Source of the DNA: Streptomyces bikiniensis
GTDB lineage: Bacteria > Actinomycetota > Actinomycetes > Streptomycetales > Streptomycetaceae
Direction of reading: 5' to 3'
Assembly: GCA_000716465.1 (NCBI GenBank)
Contig: JNWL01000036.1
Coordinates: forward strand, 1-64,000
DNA: 64,000 nt
Below are positions 56,846 to 64,000 of the stretch, piece after piece; positions within the stretch are counted from its first letter, which is position 1; the number at the start of each line of letters is the position of its first letter. Below the pieces are notes generated by a model. The model saw only the letters and a list, made by a program, of their open reading frames with translations. It did no database searches and was not told the DNA's origin. A program made the position numbers and the translations under genes.

Positions 56846-56918
56846 TACCCCCGACCGGATTCGAACCGGCGCTACCGCCTTGAGAGGGCGGCGTGCTAGG
56901 CCGCTACACAACGGGGGC
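56846..56918 (-). tRNA. tRNA-Glu (CTC)
   Basis: This is the second gene in transcription order, 73 nt, anticodon CTC, identical to the other tRNA-Glu copies. Confidence 0.97.
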
Positions 56919-56959
56919 TTTGTGGATCACTGTCCACGGTTGCAGATGAGCTCTGCGAG

Positions 56960-57031
56960 CTGGCCTACCTGGACTCGAACCAAGACTAACTGAACCAGAA
57001 TCAGTCGTGCTGCCAATTACACCATAGGCCA
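56960..57031 (-). tRNA. tRNA-Gln (CTG)
   Basis: This is the first gene of the array in transcription order, 72 nt, anticodon CTG. The array promoter should lie between here and the HAD gene end at 57124. Confidence 0.97.
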
Positions 57032-57123
57032 CCGGGGCAACCTCCCCACCAGGGGGATCTTGCTCGGCTTGCGCTTTCCGGGTTCTTGCCTTTCGGCTTG
57101 CTCCCCTCGGCGCAGGAAGAACA

Positions 57124-57846
57124 TTACCCGAAGGTGGACTGCGCTCCAAAACGGGTATCCCCGCGCAGCAGGTCGGGGAGCTGGCTCAGCTCCGTGATCC
57201 GCTCGAGCTCGGGCCGGCCGCCGGTGTCCGCGCGGTCCAGCCAGACGCCCATGAGCCCCGCCTCGGCCGCGCCCCGGGCGTCGATGTCCGGCTGGTCCCC
57301 GACGTACGCCACCTGGTGCGGGGGCAGGCCGAGGGCGGCGCAGGCGGCGTGGAAGGCCTCCGGGGCGGGCTTGGCCACGCCGAGCTCGGCGGCGCACAGA
57401 ACGGTCTCGAAGCGGTCCCGGATGCCCAGGACGCGGAGCTTGCGCTCCTGGTTGCGGATGCTGGAGTTCGACAGGACCGCGTGACGGTAGTCACGGGCGA
57501 GCAGGTCGAGCACGGGCACGGTGTCGGGGAAGAGCGCCCAGGCCGCCTCGTAGTGGACGACGTACCGGTCGAACCAGGCGTCGGCCTCGTCCGGGGTGAG
57601 CTCCGGCCGCCCGAGGAAGTCGCGGACCCGGTCGCGCCGCCGGTCCAGGAAGTCGCCGCCCTCCCGCTCGAAGCGGCGCCAGTGGAGGACGGTGAGCTCC
57701 CGCCACCGGTCGAGGGCCGCCTCCGCCGAGCCGAACTCTTCGAGGAGCCCCTCGGCCGCGAGGTGGCCGCGCATCCCGGCCGTGTCGGCGGTGGCGTAGT
57801 CGAAGATCGTGTCGTCGATGTCCCAGAGGACCGCCCGGATGCCCAT
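57124..57846 (-). CDS. HAD family hydrolase
   Basis: The 240-residue protein has HAD motif I (LWDIDDTIFDYA, residues 7-18), motif II in HAVLSNSS, a lysine in LGVAKPAPEAF, and motif IV in AYVGDQPDIDARGAAEAG. It resembles pyrimidine nucleotidase or haloacid-dehalogenase-like phosphatases; the substrate is unknown. The ATG has no ribosome site and TACCGT lies 6 nt upstream, suggesting a leaderless mRNA. The gene lies between gltX and the tRNA-Gln/Glu array; the tRNA-Glu genes encode the substrate of gltX. Confidence 0.88.
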   Translation of the reverse strand: MGIRAVLWDIDDTIFDYATADTAGMRGHLAAEGLLEEFGSAEAALDRWRELTVLHWRRFEREGGDFLDRRRDRVRDFLGRPELTPDEADAWFDRYVVHYEAAWALFPDTVPVLDLLARDYRHAVLSNSSIRNQERKLRVLGIRDRFETVLCAAELGVAKPAPEAFHAACAALGLPPHQVAYVGDQPDIDARGAAEAGLMGVWLDRADTGGRPELERITELSQLPDLLRGDTRFGAQSTFG

Positions 57847-57852
57847 GGGGCC

Positions 57853-57858
57853 ACGGTA
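57853..57858 (-). promoter_or_regulatory. -10 box of the HAD gene, leaderless type
   Basis: TACCGT on the minus strand fits TAnnnT and is separated from the HAD ATG by exactly 6 nt. Confidence 0.5.
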
Positions 57859-57875
57859 CCGGCGACGGGGGCACG

Positions 57876-57913
57876 CCGGAGGGCGGCGACCGTCTCCGGT
57901 CGCCGCCCTCCGG
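57876..57913 (-). terminator. terminator after gltX
   Basis: A perfect 17-bp stem (left arm CCGGAGGGCGGCGACCG) with loop TCTC lies 16 bp after the gltX stop and just upstream of the HAD promoter. Confidence 0.88.
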
Positions 57914-57929
57914 TGCGCACGGGTGCCGG

Positions 57930-59444
57930 TTACGCGGCGAGCTTCGCCAGGGCCGCGTCGATGCGGGCCAGGGTCTTCTCCTTGCCCAGGATCTCCAGGG
58001 ACTCGAAGAGCGGCAGGCCGACCGTGCGGCCGGTGACCGCGACGCGGACCGGGGCCTGGGCCTTGCCGAGCTTGAGGCCGTGGGCCTCGCCGGCGGCCAG
58101 GACGGCGTTCTTGAGGGACTCGGGGTCGCTCCAGTCGGCGGCGTCGAGCTTCTCGCGGGCGGTGGTGAGCAGGGCCGCGGGCTCGCCCTTCATCGCCTTG
58201 TCCCACGAGGCCTGGTCGGAGACCGGCTCGGGCAGGAAGAGGAAGTCGACGTTGGCCGTGATGTCCGAGAGGACGGTCAGGCGGGTCTGGGCGTGCGGCG
58301 CGACGGCCTCCCAGGCGGCCCGGTCGAAGTCCTCGGGCGCCCAGGGGGCGTGCGGGGCGCGCAGCCAGGGCTCGCAGGCCTCGGCGAACGCCTTCACGTC
58401 CAGCCTGCGGATGTGGTCGGCGTTGATCGACTCGGCCTTCTTGAGGTCGAAGCGGGCCGGGTTGGCGTTGACGTCGGCGATGTCGAACCTCTCCACCATC
58501 TCGGGGATCGTGAAGAGGTCCTGGTCGGCGGAGAAGGACCAGCCGAGCAGGGAGAGGTAGTTCAGCAGGCCCTCGGGGAGGAAGCCGCGCTCCCGGTAGA
58601 GGTTGAGGGAGGCCTGCGGGTCGCGCTTGGAGAGCTTCTTGTTGCCCTCGCCCATCACGTACGGCAGGTGGCCGAAGGCGGGGATCTCCTTGGCGACGCC
58701 CAGCTCGATCAGCGCCTTGTAGAGCGCGATCTGGCGCGGGGTGGAGGAGAGCAGGTCCTCGCCGCGCAGGACGTGGGTGATCTCCATCAGGGCGTCGTCG
58801 ACCGGGTTGACCAGGGTGTAGAGCGGGGCGCCGTTGGCCCGGAGGATGCCGTAGTCCGGCACGTTCTCCGGGGTGAAGGTGAGCTCGCCGCGGACCAGGT
58901 CGGTGAAGGTGATCGGCTCGTCGGGCATCCGGAAGCGGACGATCGGCGTGCGGCCCTCCGCCTCGTACGCGGCCTTCCGCTCCTCGGTGAGGTCGCGGCA
59001 GTGGCCGTCGTAGCCGGAGGGGCGGCCGGCGGCGCGGGCGGCCTCGCGGCGCTCGTCGAGCTCCTCGGTGGTGCAGTAGCAGGGGTACGCGTAACCGCCG
59101 GCGACCAGCTTGTCGGCGACGTCCTTATAGATGTCCATCCGCTGCGACTGGCGGTACGGCGCGTGCGGGCCGCCGATCTCCGGGCCCTCGTCCCAGTCGA
59201 GGCCGAGCCAGCGCAGCGAGTCGAGCAGCTGCCGGTACGACTCCTCGGAGTCGCGCGCCGCGTCGGTGTCCTCGATGCGGAAGACCATGGTGCCCTGGTT
59301 GTGCCGGGCGAAGGCCCAGTTGAAGAGGGCGGTGCGGACCAGGCCCACGTGGGGGTTGCCGGTCGGCGAGGGACAGAAACGGACGCGGGGGGGTACCCCC
59401 TGCTCGAGCGAAGTCGAGAGCTTGGGGGAGTTCGCGTTAGCCAC
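57930..59444 (-). CDS. gltX: glutamyl-tRNA synthetase
   Basis: GltX charges tRNA-Glu. The 504-residue class I synthetase has the HIGH-like motif in FCPSPTGNPHVGLVRTA and the KMSKS-like motif in NKKLSKRDPQASL. The first 18 residues are a short extension. It starts inside the last codons of the FAH-family gene (8 bp overlap), so the two are probably one transcript. In actinobacteria this enzyme usually also charges tRNA-Gln with glutamate for later amidation by GatCAB; this is family knowledge and is not shown here. Both cognate tRNAs lie nearby. Confidence 0.96.
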   Translation of the reverse strand: MANANSPKLSTSLEQGVPPRVRFCPSPTGNPHVGLVRTALFNWAFARHNQGTMVFRIEDTDAARDSEESYRQLLDSLRWLGLDWDEGPEIGGPHAPYRQSQRMDIYKDVADKLVAGGYAYPCYCTTEELDERREAARAAGRPSGYDGHCRDLTEERKAAYEAEGRTPIVRFRMPDEPITFTDLVRGELTFTPENVPDYGILRANGAPLYTLVNPVDDALMEITHVLRGEDLLSSTPRQIALYKALIELGVAKEIPAFGHLPYVMGEGNKKLSKRDPQASLNLYRERGFLPEGLLNYLSLLGWSFSADQDLFTIPEMVERFDIADVNANPARFDLKKAESINADHIRRLDVKAFAEACEPWLRAPHAPWAPEDFDRAAWEAVAPHAQTRLTVLSDITANVDFLFLPEPVSDQASWDKAMKGEPAALLTTAREKLDAADWSDPESLKNAVLAAGEAHGLKLGKAQAPVRVAVTGRTVGLPLFESLEILGKEKTLARIDAALAKLAA

Positions 59445-60231
59445 GCTTGATCACCTTATTGGTGAGAGTGCCGATGCCTTCGATGGTGACGGCGACCTCG
59501 TCGCCGACGTTGAGGGGGCCGACCCCGGCCGGGGTGCCGGTGAGGATGACGTCGCCGGGGAGCAGGGTCATGGCCTCGGTGATGTGGACGATCAGGTCCT
59601 CGACGGAGCGGACCATGTCGCTCGTGCGCCCGAGCTGGCGCTGCTCGCCGTTGACCGTGGCCTGGACGGTCAGGTCGCCGGCCTGCGCGAGGCTCAGGCC
59701 GGTCTCGACCCAGGGGCCCAGCGGGCAGGAGGTGTCGAAGCCCTTGGCGCGGGCCCACTGGTTCTCGCGCTTCTGGACGTCGCGGGCGGTGATGTCGTTG
59801 GCGCAGGTGTAGCCGAAGATCACGTCCTGGACGCGCTCGCGGGGCACCTCGCGGCACATGCGGCCGATCACCACGGCGAGCTCGGCCTCGTGGTGCAGCT
59901 CGTCGGAGAAGGAGGGGTACTCGATGGCGTCGCCGGGGCCGATCACCGAGGTGGTGGGCTTGAAGAAGGCGACGGGGGTCTCGGGGACCTCGTTGCCGAG
60001 TTCGGCGGCGTGCTCGGCGTAGTTGCGGCCGATGGCCACGACCTTGTTGGGGAGCACGGGCGGCAGGAGCCGTACCTTGCTCAGCGGGACCTTGGTGCCG
60101 CTGAGTTCGAAGTCGGTGTACGGGATGCCCTTGATGATGTCGAGGACGAGGCCGCCGGACTCGGCAGGTCCCTCGCCCTCGACGGCGCCGAAGGCCACAT
60201 TGCCGTCGATGGAGAATCTGGCGATGCGCAC
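59437..60231 (-). CDS. fumarylacetoacetate hydrolase family protein
   Basis: The 264-residue protein has the FAH fold: VVAIGRNYAEHAAELG, the metal-binding acidic residues around HHEAELAVVIGR, and ITEAMTLLPGDVILTGTPAGVG near the end. Members hydrolyse C-C bonds in acylpyruvates or act as oxaloacetate decarboxylases; the substrate here is unknown. The GTG start has GAGGGG 11 bp upstream. The gene precedes gltX, an arrangement conserved in actinobacteria. Confidence 0.93.
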   Translation of the reverse strand: MRIARFSIDGNVAFGAVEGEGPAESGGLVLDIIKGIPYTDFELSGTKVPLSKVRLLPPVLPNKVVAIGRNYAEHAAELGNEVPETPVAFFKPTTSVIGPGDAIEYPSFSDELHHEAELAVVIGRMCREVPRERVQDVIFGYTCANDITARDVQKRENQWARAKGFDTSCPLGPWVETGLSLAQAGDLTVQATVNGEQRQLGRTSDMVRSVEDLIVHITEAMTLLPGDVILTGTPAGVGPLNVGDEVAVTIEGIGTLTNKVIKRG

Positions 60232-60361
60232 GAGTGCTGTCGCCCCTCACTTGGTACTGGCTGGAGTCTGACGCTCCAGGCTAACGCGGCGAGGGGCCGC
60301 CGAACGGCGGTGTGCGGGCGTACGGGCCGGTGGGAGCGGGCCCGGGGCGGCGGGGCGTCCG

Positions 60362-60640
60362 TCAGCGGGCGACCGTGGCGTACGGGGCGGGCTCGTACGG
60401 GGCCGGGGGCTGCATGAGGACGGTGCGGCGCGGGTTGGCCGTCCGGCCGGGCAGCTCGACCGCGTACTCCGGCTGGGCGCCCCGGCCGAGCTGTGCGGCG
60501 TCCACGAGGTGGACGAGGGTGGAGCGGCGGGGGTTGGCCGTGGTGCGGAGCGTCGTCTTCTTCATCGCGGTGATCAGACCTTGTTCCGGGACGGGCGCCC
60601 GTGCGGGCGCGTAAGGGGCGTAAAGCGTCAGGCTAAACAT
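60362..60640 (-). CDS. small protein with duplicated TANPRR motif
   Basis: I do not recognise the family. The 92-residue product has two copies of a basic motif, RTTANPRRSTLV (about residues 32-43) and GRTANPRRTVLM (about 66-77), separated by HLVDAAQLGRGAQPEYAVEL. The N-terminus (APYAPARAPVPE) and C-terminus (APYEPAPYATV) are rich in Pro, Ala and Tyr. There is no signal peptide or cysteine. The ATG has a GAAGGGAA site. It is divergent from cvnA across a 494 bp region. An inner ATG (MKKTTLRTT) could give a shorter 67-residue form. Confidence 0.7.
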   Translation of the reverse strand: MFSLTLYAPYAPARAPVPEQGLITAMKKTTLRTTANPRRSTLVHLVDAAQLGRGAQPEYAVELPGRTANPRRTVLMQPPAPYEPAPYATVAR

Positions 60641-61134
60641 GGGATTCCCTTCGAATGCATGGCTAAGACACCGAACAGCGTGTGAGTTTGCTCACCAACG
60701 GCGGTAGATTCCCGGCATTACGGACAGTGGCCAGCCGCCACGGAAAGGGACATTCCGCCACTGAATGCTCTATTCCGCTCCTGATCATGTCGACTGGGAC
60801 ACACGGGGATGCCATGGCATTGGCGCGGAAAAGTCCGAATCCTCCATGATCATCTTCTACATGGGGTGACGCGCCGTGCACGCGTTGTCATAGCCTTCCC
60901 GGCACGACACGCGGCCCTTGTTGGAGATCCGGCACTGTGCTGGAATTCCCGCACCGCCGCGGGTTTCAAGCCGGCGCGCAGGGGCGCAACGCAGCGCCGG
61001 CCGAGTGGCGGGACGAAGGGGGAACTGCGCCGGTCACCGACGACCACCTGGGGTGCTCCACGCATCCCGATCGACACCGACACCGTCCTCTCCGTTCACC
61101 CGGAAGGACGCCTGGTCCAGAGGTTGCGACGCTA
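60641..61134. other. divergent region between the small gene and cvnA
   Basis: No gene is seen in these 494 bp. The part near the small gene is markedly less GC-rich than the rest of the window and should hold its promoter. It includes a short inverted repeat GTGAG-TTTG-CTCAC (60682-60695). Further right, TTGTTG and TGGAAT about 17 bp apart (near 60919-60947) are a weak promoter candidate for cvnA. Confidence 0.4.
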
Positions 61135-64000
61135 GTGCAGGGACGTTTCAAGAGGGATGGCTCGGGGTCTCCCCAGGCCCGCCAGGGCCGAGCGGATGCT
61201 CCGGCGGAGCAGGAACCGCGCGCCGGGACCGACCGCGGTCCCTCGGCCCCGCGCACCCCGAACCAGGGTCAGGGACCGTCCGGCGAGGGCGGTGACGGCG
61301 GCCGTCGCGCGGGCGCCGGGACCTCCTCGTCCGAGCCGTCCGCCGCCGCCCCCACCCCCAAGGGCAAGGCCGAGAACGAGGTCGGCCCCCGAATAGCCCT
61401 TCGCAACTGGCGCATCTCCACGCGCCTGGTCGCGCTCCTCACCCTCCCCGTGGTCGCGGCGACCGCCCTGGGTGGCATCCGCATCAACGAGTCGCTCCAG
61501 GACATGGAGCAGCTCGACCACATGCAGCTGCTCACCAAGCTGACCCGTGAGGCGACGGACCTCGCCAAGGCCCTCCAGGCCGAGCGCGGCCACTCCGCCG
61601 GCCCGCTGGCCAACGGCCGCCCGGTCAGCGACTACCAGGTCGCCAACCCGCGCCGGAAGACGGACCTGGAGCTCAAGGCCTTCCTCTCCGCCACCGAGGA
61701 GATCTCCGCGGTCGAGGGCGACGAGGCGCTGCGCAGCATCCGCCAGAACGTCAGCCAGATCGCCTCGCAGGTCACCGAGCTCCACTCGATCCGGGGCAGC
61801 GCGTACAAGAAGGACGTCTCCAACTCGGTGACGGTCGAGGCGTACAGCCGTCTCATCCGCTCGCTCCTGAGCCTGTCCCAGGACATGGCGCAGGCGACCA
61901 GCAACCCCGAGATGATCAAGCGGACCCGCGCGCTCGCCGCGTTCTCGTCCGCCAAGGAGTACGCCTCCGTCCAGCAGGCGATCATCGCGGCGGCGCTGCC
62001 CCCGAGCGACCGGACCCGCGGCACGATCGTCCAGGGCGACCGGCTGTACGGCGAGGCCGCGCTCAACAGTGAGGACGACGAGCTCAAGTCCTTCCAGGCG
62101 ATCTACAAGTCGTCCGGCGGCGACGCCGACGACCTGACCTCGGCCCTGAACCGGGGCAACCCGTCGATCACCGCCGCCGACAAGTACGCCGAGCGCGTGC
62201 TGACGACGGAGAACGCGATGGGGTCCGCCCCCCGCGGTCACCTGAACTTCACCGACGAGTACGACACCAAGATCAACGCCATGGACCGCATCGAGAGCAT
62301 CCTGCTCGGCGACATGGAGTCCATGGCCCGTGAGCTGCGGCAGGATTCGCAGCGCGAGGCCATCATCAACGGTGCGCTGATCCTGCTCGTCCTCGGCGTC
62401 TCCCTCGTCGGCGCCTTCGTCGTGGCGCGGTCCATGATCCGCTCCCTGCGCCGCCTCCAGGACACCGCGACCAAGGTCGCCCAGGAACGCCTGCCCGAGC
62501 TGGTCAAGCAGCTCTCCGAGTCCGACCCGCAGGACGTCGACACCTCCGTCGAGTCCGTCGGCGTGCACTCCCGGGACGAGATCGGCCAGGTGGCCGCGGC
62601 CTTCGACGACGTGCACCGCGAGGCCGTCCGCCTCGCCGCCGAGCAGGCCCTCCTCCGGGGCAACGTCAACGCGATGTTCACCAACCTCTCGCGCCGCTCC
62701 CAGGGCCTCATCCAGCGCCAGCTCTCGCTCATCTCCGAGCTGGAGTCCCGCGAGGCCGACCCGGACCAGCTCTCCTCGCTGTTCAAGCTCGACCACCTCG
62801 CGACCCGTATGCGCCGGAACGGCGAGAACCTCCTCGTCCTCGCCGGCGAGGAGCCGGGCCGCCGGTGGACCCGCCCGGTCCCGCTGGTCGACGTGCTCCG
62901 CGCCGCCGCCTCCGAGGTGGAGCAGTACGAGCGCATCGAACTGGCCGCGGTCCCGGCGACCGAGGTCGCCGGCCGGGTCGTCAACGACCTCGTGCACCTC
63001 CTCGCCGAGCTGCTTGAGAACGCCACCTCGTTCTCCTCCCCGCAGACCAAGGTCCGGGTCACCGGTCACGCGCTGCCCGACGGCCGGGTCCTGGTCGAGA
63101 TCCACGACACCGGCATCGGCCTCTCCCCCGAGGACCTCGCGGCGATCAACGAGCGGCTCGCCTCGCCGCCCACCGTGGACGTCTCGGTCTCCCGCCGCAT
63201 GGGCCTGTTCGTGGTCGGCCGCCTGTCCCTGCGACACGGCATCCGCATCCAGCTGCGCCCCTCCGACTCGGGCGGCACCACCGCGCTCGTCATGCTCCCG
63301 GTCGACGTCGCCCAGGGCGGCAAGAAGCCCATGCCCAAGCCGGGCGCGGGCGGCCAGGGCGCGATGCCGCCGGGCGCCTCCGCCCCCGGCGGCCGGCTCC
63401 CCGCCGGTCCCGGCGCGGCCGGCGGCCCCGGCGGACGTCCGGGCCAGGGCGGCGCGCCGTCCTCGGCGGCCGGGCGCCTCGGCGCCGGTGCCGGTGCCGC
63501 GCGCGGCCAGGTCGGCGCGGGAAGCGGCCCCCGGGCCGCGCTGCCCGCCCGCGACGGCGCCCCGCTCGCCGGCGGTCCGCAGGGCGCGCCGCAGCAGCGC
63601 ACCCCGCAGCCGCAGAACGCCCAGCTGGAGCAGACCGGCCGACTGCCGCAGGTCCCCCAGGACCCGCAGGCGCCCCAGGCCCCCGAGGCCCCGCGCCCGG
63701 GCGGTGGCGGCCTCATCGGCGGCGCCGCGAGCGCCATCCCCTCCCGTACGGACGTGTGGGGCAACCAGGGCGGCCCGCAGGCCGGTCCCGGCGCGCAGCG
63801 GCAGGCGCCGCAGGGCGGCGGGTACGACTTCCCGCGCGCCGAGCTGCCCGGCGGCCCGCAGCAGCCCCAGCAGCCCCAGCAGCAGCGTCCGCAGGCCGCG
63901 AGCTGGGGCAACGAGCAGGCGCAGCAGCAGCCGGTGCGGCGTCCCCAGCAGGAGATGTCCCCGCTGGACGCCCCGCGCGGTCACGAGGACCCGGAGTCGA
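61135..64000 (+). CDS. cvnA: sensor-like histidine kinase CvnA of a conservon (3' end outside the window)
   Basis: The gene runs off the window after 955 codons without a stop. The N-terminal 90 residues are disordered. A membrane helix (LVALLTLPVVAATALGG) is followed by a nitrate/sulfonate-sensor-like extracellular domain, a second helix (ALILLVLGVSLVGAFVVARSM), a HAMP-like segment and a HATPase_c domain with LLAELLENATSFSSPQ and DTGIGLS. A long Gly/Pro/Gln/Ala-rich tail follows. This matches CvnA proteins, which work with roadblock (CvnB), CvnC and GTPase CvnD partners encoded downstream. The GTG start has AGAGG upstream; the gene begins the operon. Confidence 0.9.
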   Translation, partial: MQGRFKRDGSGSPQARQGRADAPAEQEPRAGTDRGPSAPRTPNQGQGPSGEGGDGGRRAGAGTSSSEPSAAAPTPKGKAENEVGPRIALRNWRISTRLVALLTLPVVAATALGGIRINESLQDMEQLDHMQLLTKLTREATDLAKALQAERGHSAGPLANGRPVSDYQVANPRRKTDLELKAFLSATEEISAVEGDEALRSIRQNVSQIASQVTELHSIRGSAYKKDVSNSVTVEAYSRLIRSLLSLSQDMAQATSNPEMIKRTRALAAFSSAKEYASVQQAIIAAALPPSDRTRGTIVQGDRLYGEAALNSEDDELKSFQAIYKSSGGDADDLTSALNRGNPSITAADKYAERVLTTENAMGSAPRGHLNFTDEYDTKINAMDRIESILLGDMESMARELRQDSQREAIINGALILLVLGVSLVGAFVVARSMIRSLRRLQDTATKVAQERLPELVKQLSESDPQDVDTSVESVGVHSRDEIGQVAAAFDDVHREAVRLAAEQALLRGNVNAMFTNLSRRSQGLIQRQLSLISELESREADPDQLSSLFKLDHLATRMRRNGENLLVLAGEEPGRRWTRPVPLVDVLRAAASEVEQYERIELAAVPATEVAGRVVNDLVHLLAELLENATSFSSPQTKVRVTGHALPDGRVLVEIHDTGIGLSPEDLAAINERLASPPTVDVSVSRRMGLFVVGRLSLRHGIRIQLRPSDSGGTTALVMLPVDVAQGGKKPMPKPGAGGQGAMPPGASAPGGRLPAGPGAAGGPGGRPGQGGAPSSAAGRLGAGAGAARGQVGAGSGPRAALPARDGAPLAGGPQGAPQQRTPQPQNAQLEQTGRLPQVPQDPQAPQAPEAPRPGGGGLIGGAASAIPSRTDVWGNQGGPQAGPGAQRQAPQGGGYDFPRAELPGGPQQPQQPQQQRPQAASWGNEQAQQQPVRRPQQEMSPLDAPRGHEDPES

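Noticed and set aside
61132..63984. A 950-codon open frame on the minus strand opposite cvnA
   Set aside because: High GC content leaves long antisense frames open. The plus-strand frame encodes a coherent CvnA with membrane helices and HATPase motifs; the antisense product is a low-complexity Gly/Leu/Arg-rich sequence.

Overview
The window is chromosomal core DNA from a Streptomyces or very close relative. The evidence is the very high GC content with strong third-position bias, and a gene order and gene set typical of the genus: whiG, the four signal peptidase genes sipW to sipZ, nsdA, glcP, hupS with a lysine-rich tail, ndgR beside leuCD, and the start of a conservon (cvnA) at the right edge. 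I see no transposase, integrase, phage gene, CRISPR array or biosynthetic cluster.

Layout. 1-1526: a TetR regulator and the sporulation sigma factor WhiG. 1772-10017: a long leftward run with dprA, comM/yifB, yraN, a DUF2469 gene, a NUDIX gene and four tandem type I signal peptidases, several joined by 4-8 bp overlaps. 10087-12756: the rpsP-KH-rimM-trmD-rplS ribosome-maturation operon. 12912-16811: a SprT-like metallopeptidase, a divergent methyltransferase and an FtsH-family protease. 16945-26995: ffh, the nitrogen group amtB-glnK-glnD, nsdA, a degenerate Prim-Pol protein and ftsY; both protein partners of the SRP pathway are therefore here. 27193-33541: glcP, smc, a small coiled-coil gene and acyP. 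33710-43021: a CAP-domain protein, a HAD hydrolase, then mutM, rnc, rpmF, DUF177, a coiled-coil protein, coaD, rsmD and recG. 43081-51193: a DhaL/DegV protein, rpmB, thiD, thiL, a Lrp-type sensor domain, a lipoprotein, ddl, gpsA and an acyltransferase. 51320-56397: cofC, two small genes, hupS, leuD, leuC and ndgR. 56528-57031: five tRNA genes (Gln, Glu, Glu, Gln, Glu in transcription order). 57124-64000: a HAD phosphatase, gltX, an FAH-family protein, a small protein with a duplicated motif, and the incomplete cvnA.

The genes serve translation and ribosome assembly, protein export, nitrogen sensing, leucine synthesis, DNA repair and chromosome structure, plus several developmental regulators (whiG, nsdA, rnc/absB, hupS, ndgR, cvnA).

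The most useful non-coding observations are a GlnR-type operator upstream of amtB, a palindrome covering the ndgR promoter, a LacI-type palindrome upstream of glcP, structured leaders before rpmB and rplS, and a recurring TAnnnT-6 nt-start-codon arrangement that points to leaderless mRNAs. Protein-level oddities are several in-frame tandem repeats in tails or linkers, a Q/Y-rich repeat domain, and a Prim-Pol protein without the usual catalytic aspartates. I did not find a clear previously unknown multi-gene system; the best candidates for new biology are the small genes and the regulatory structures.
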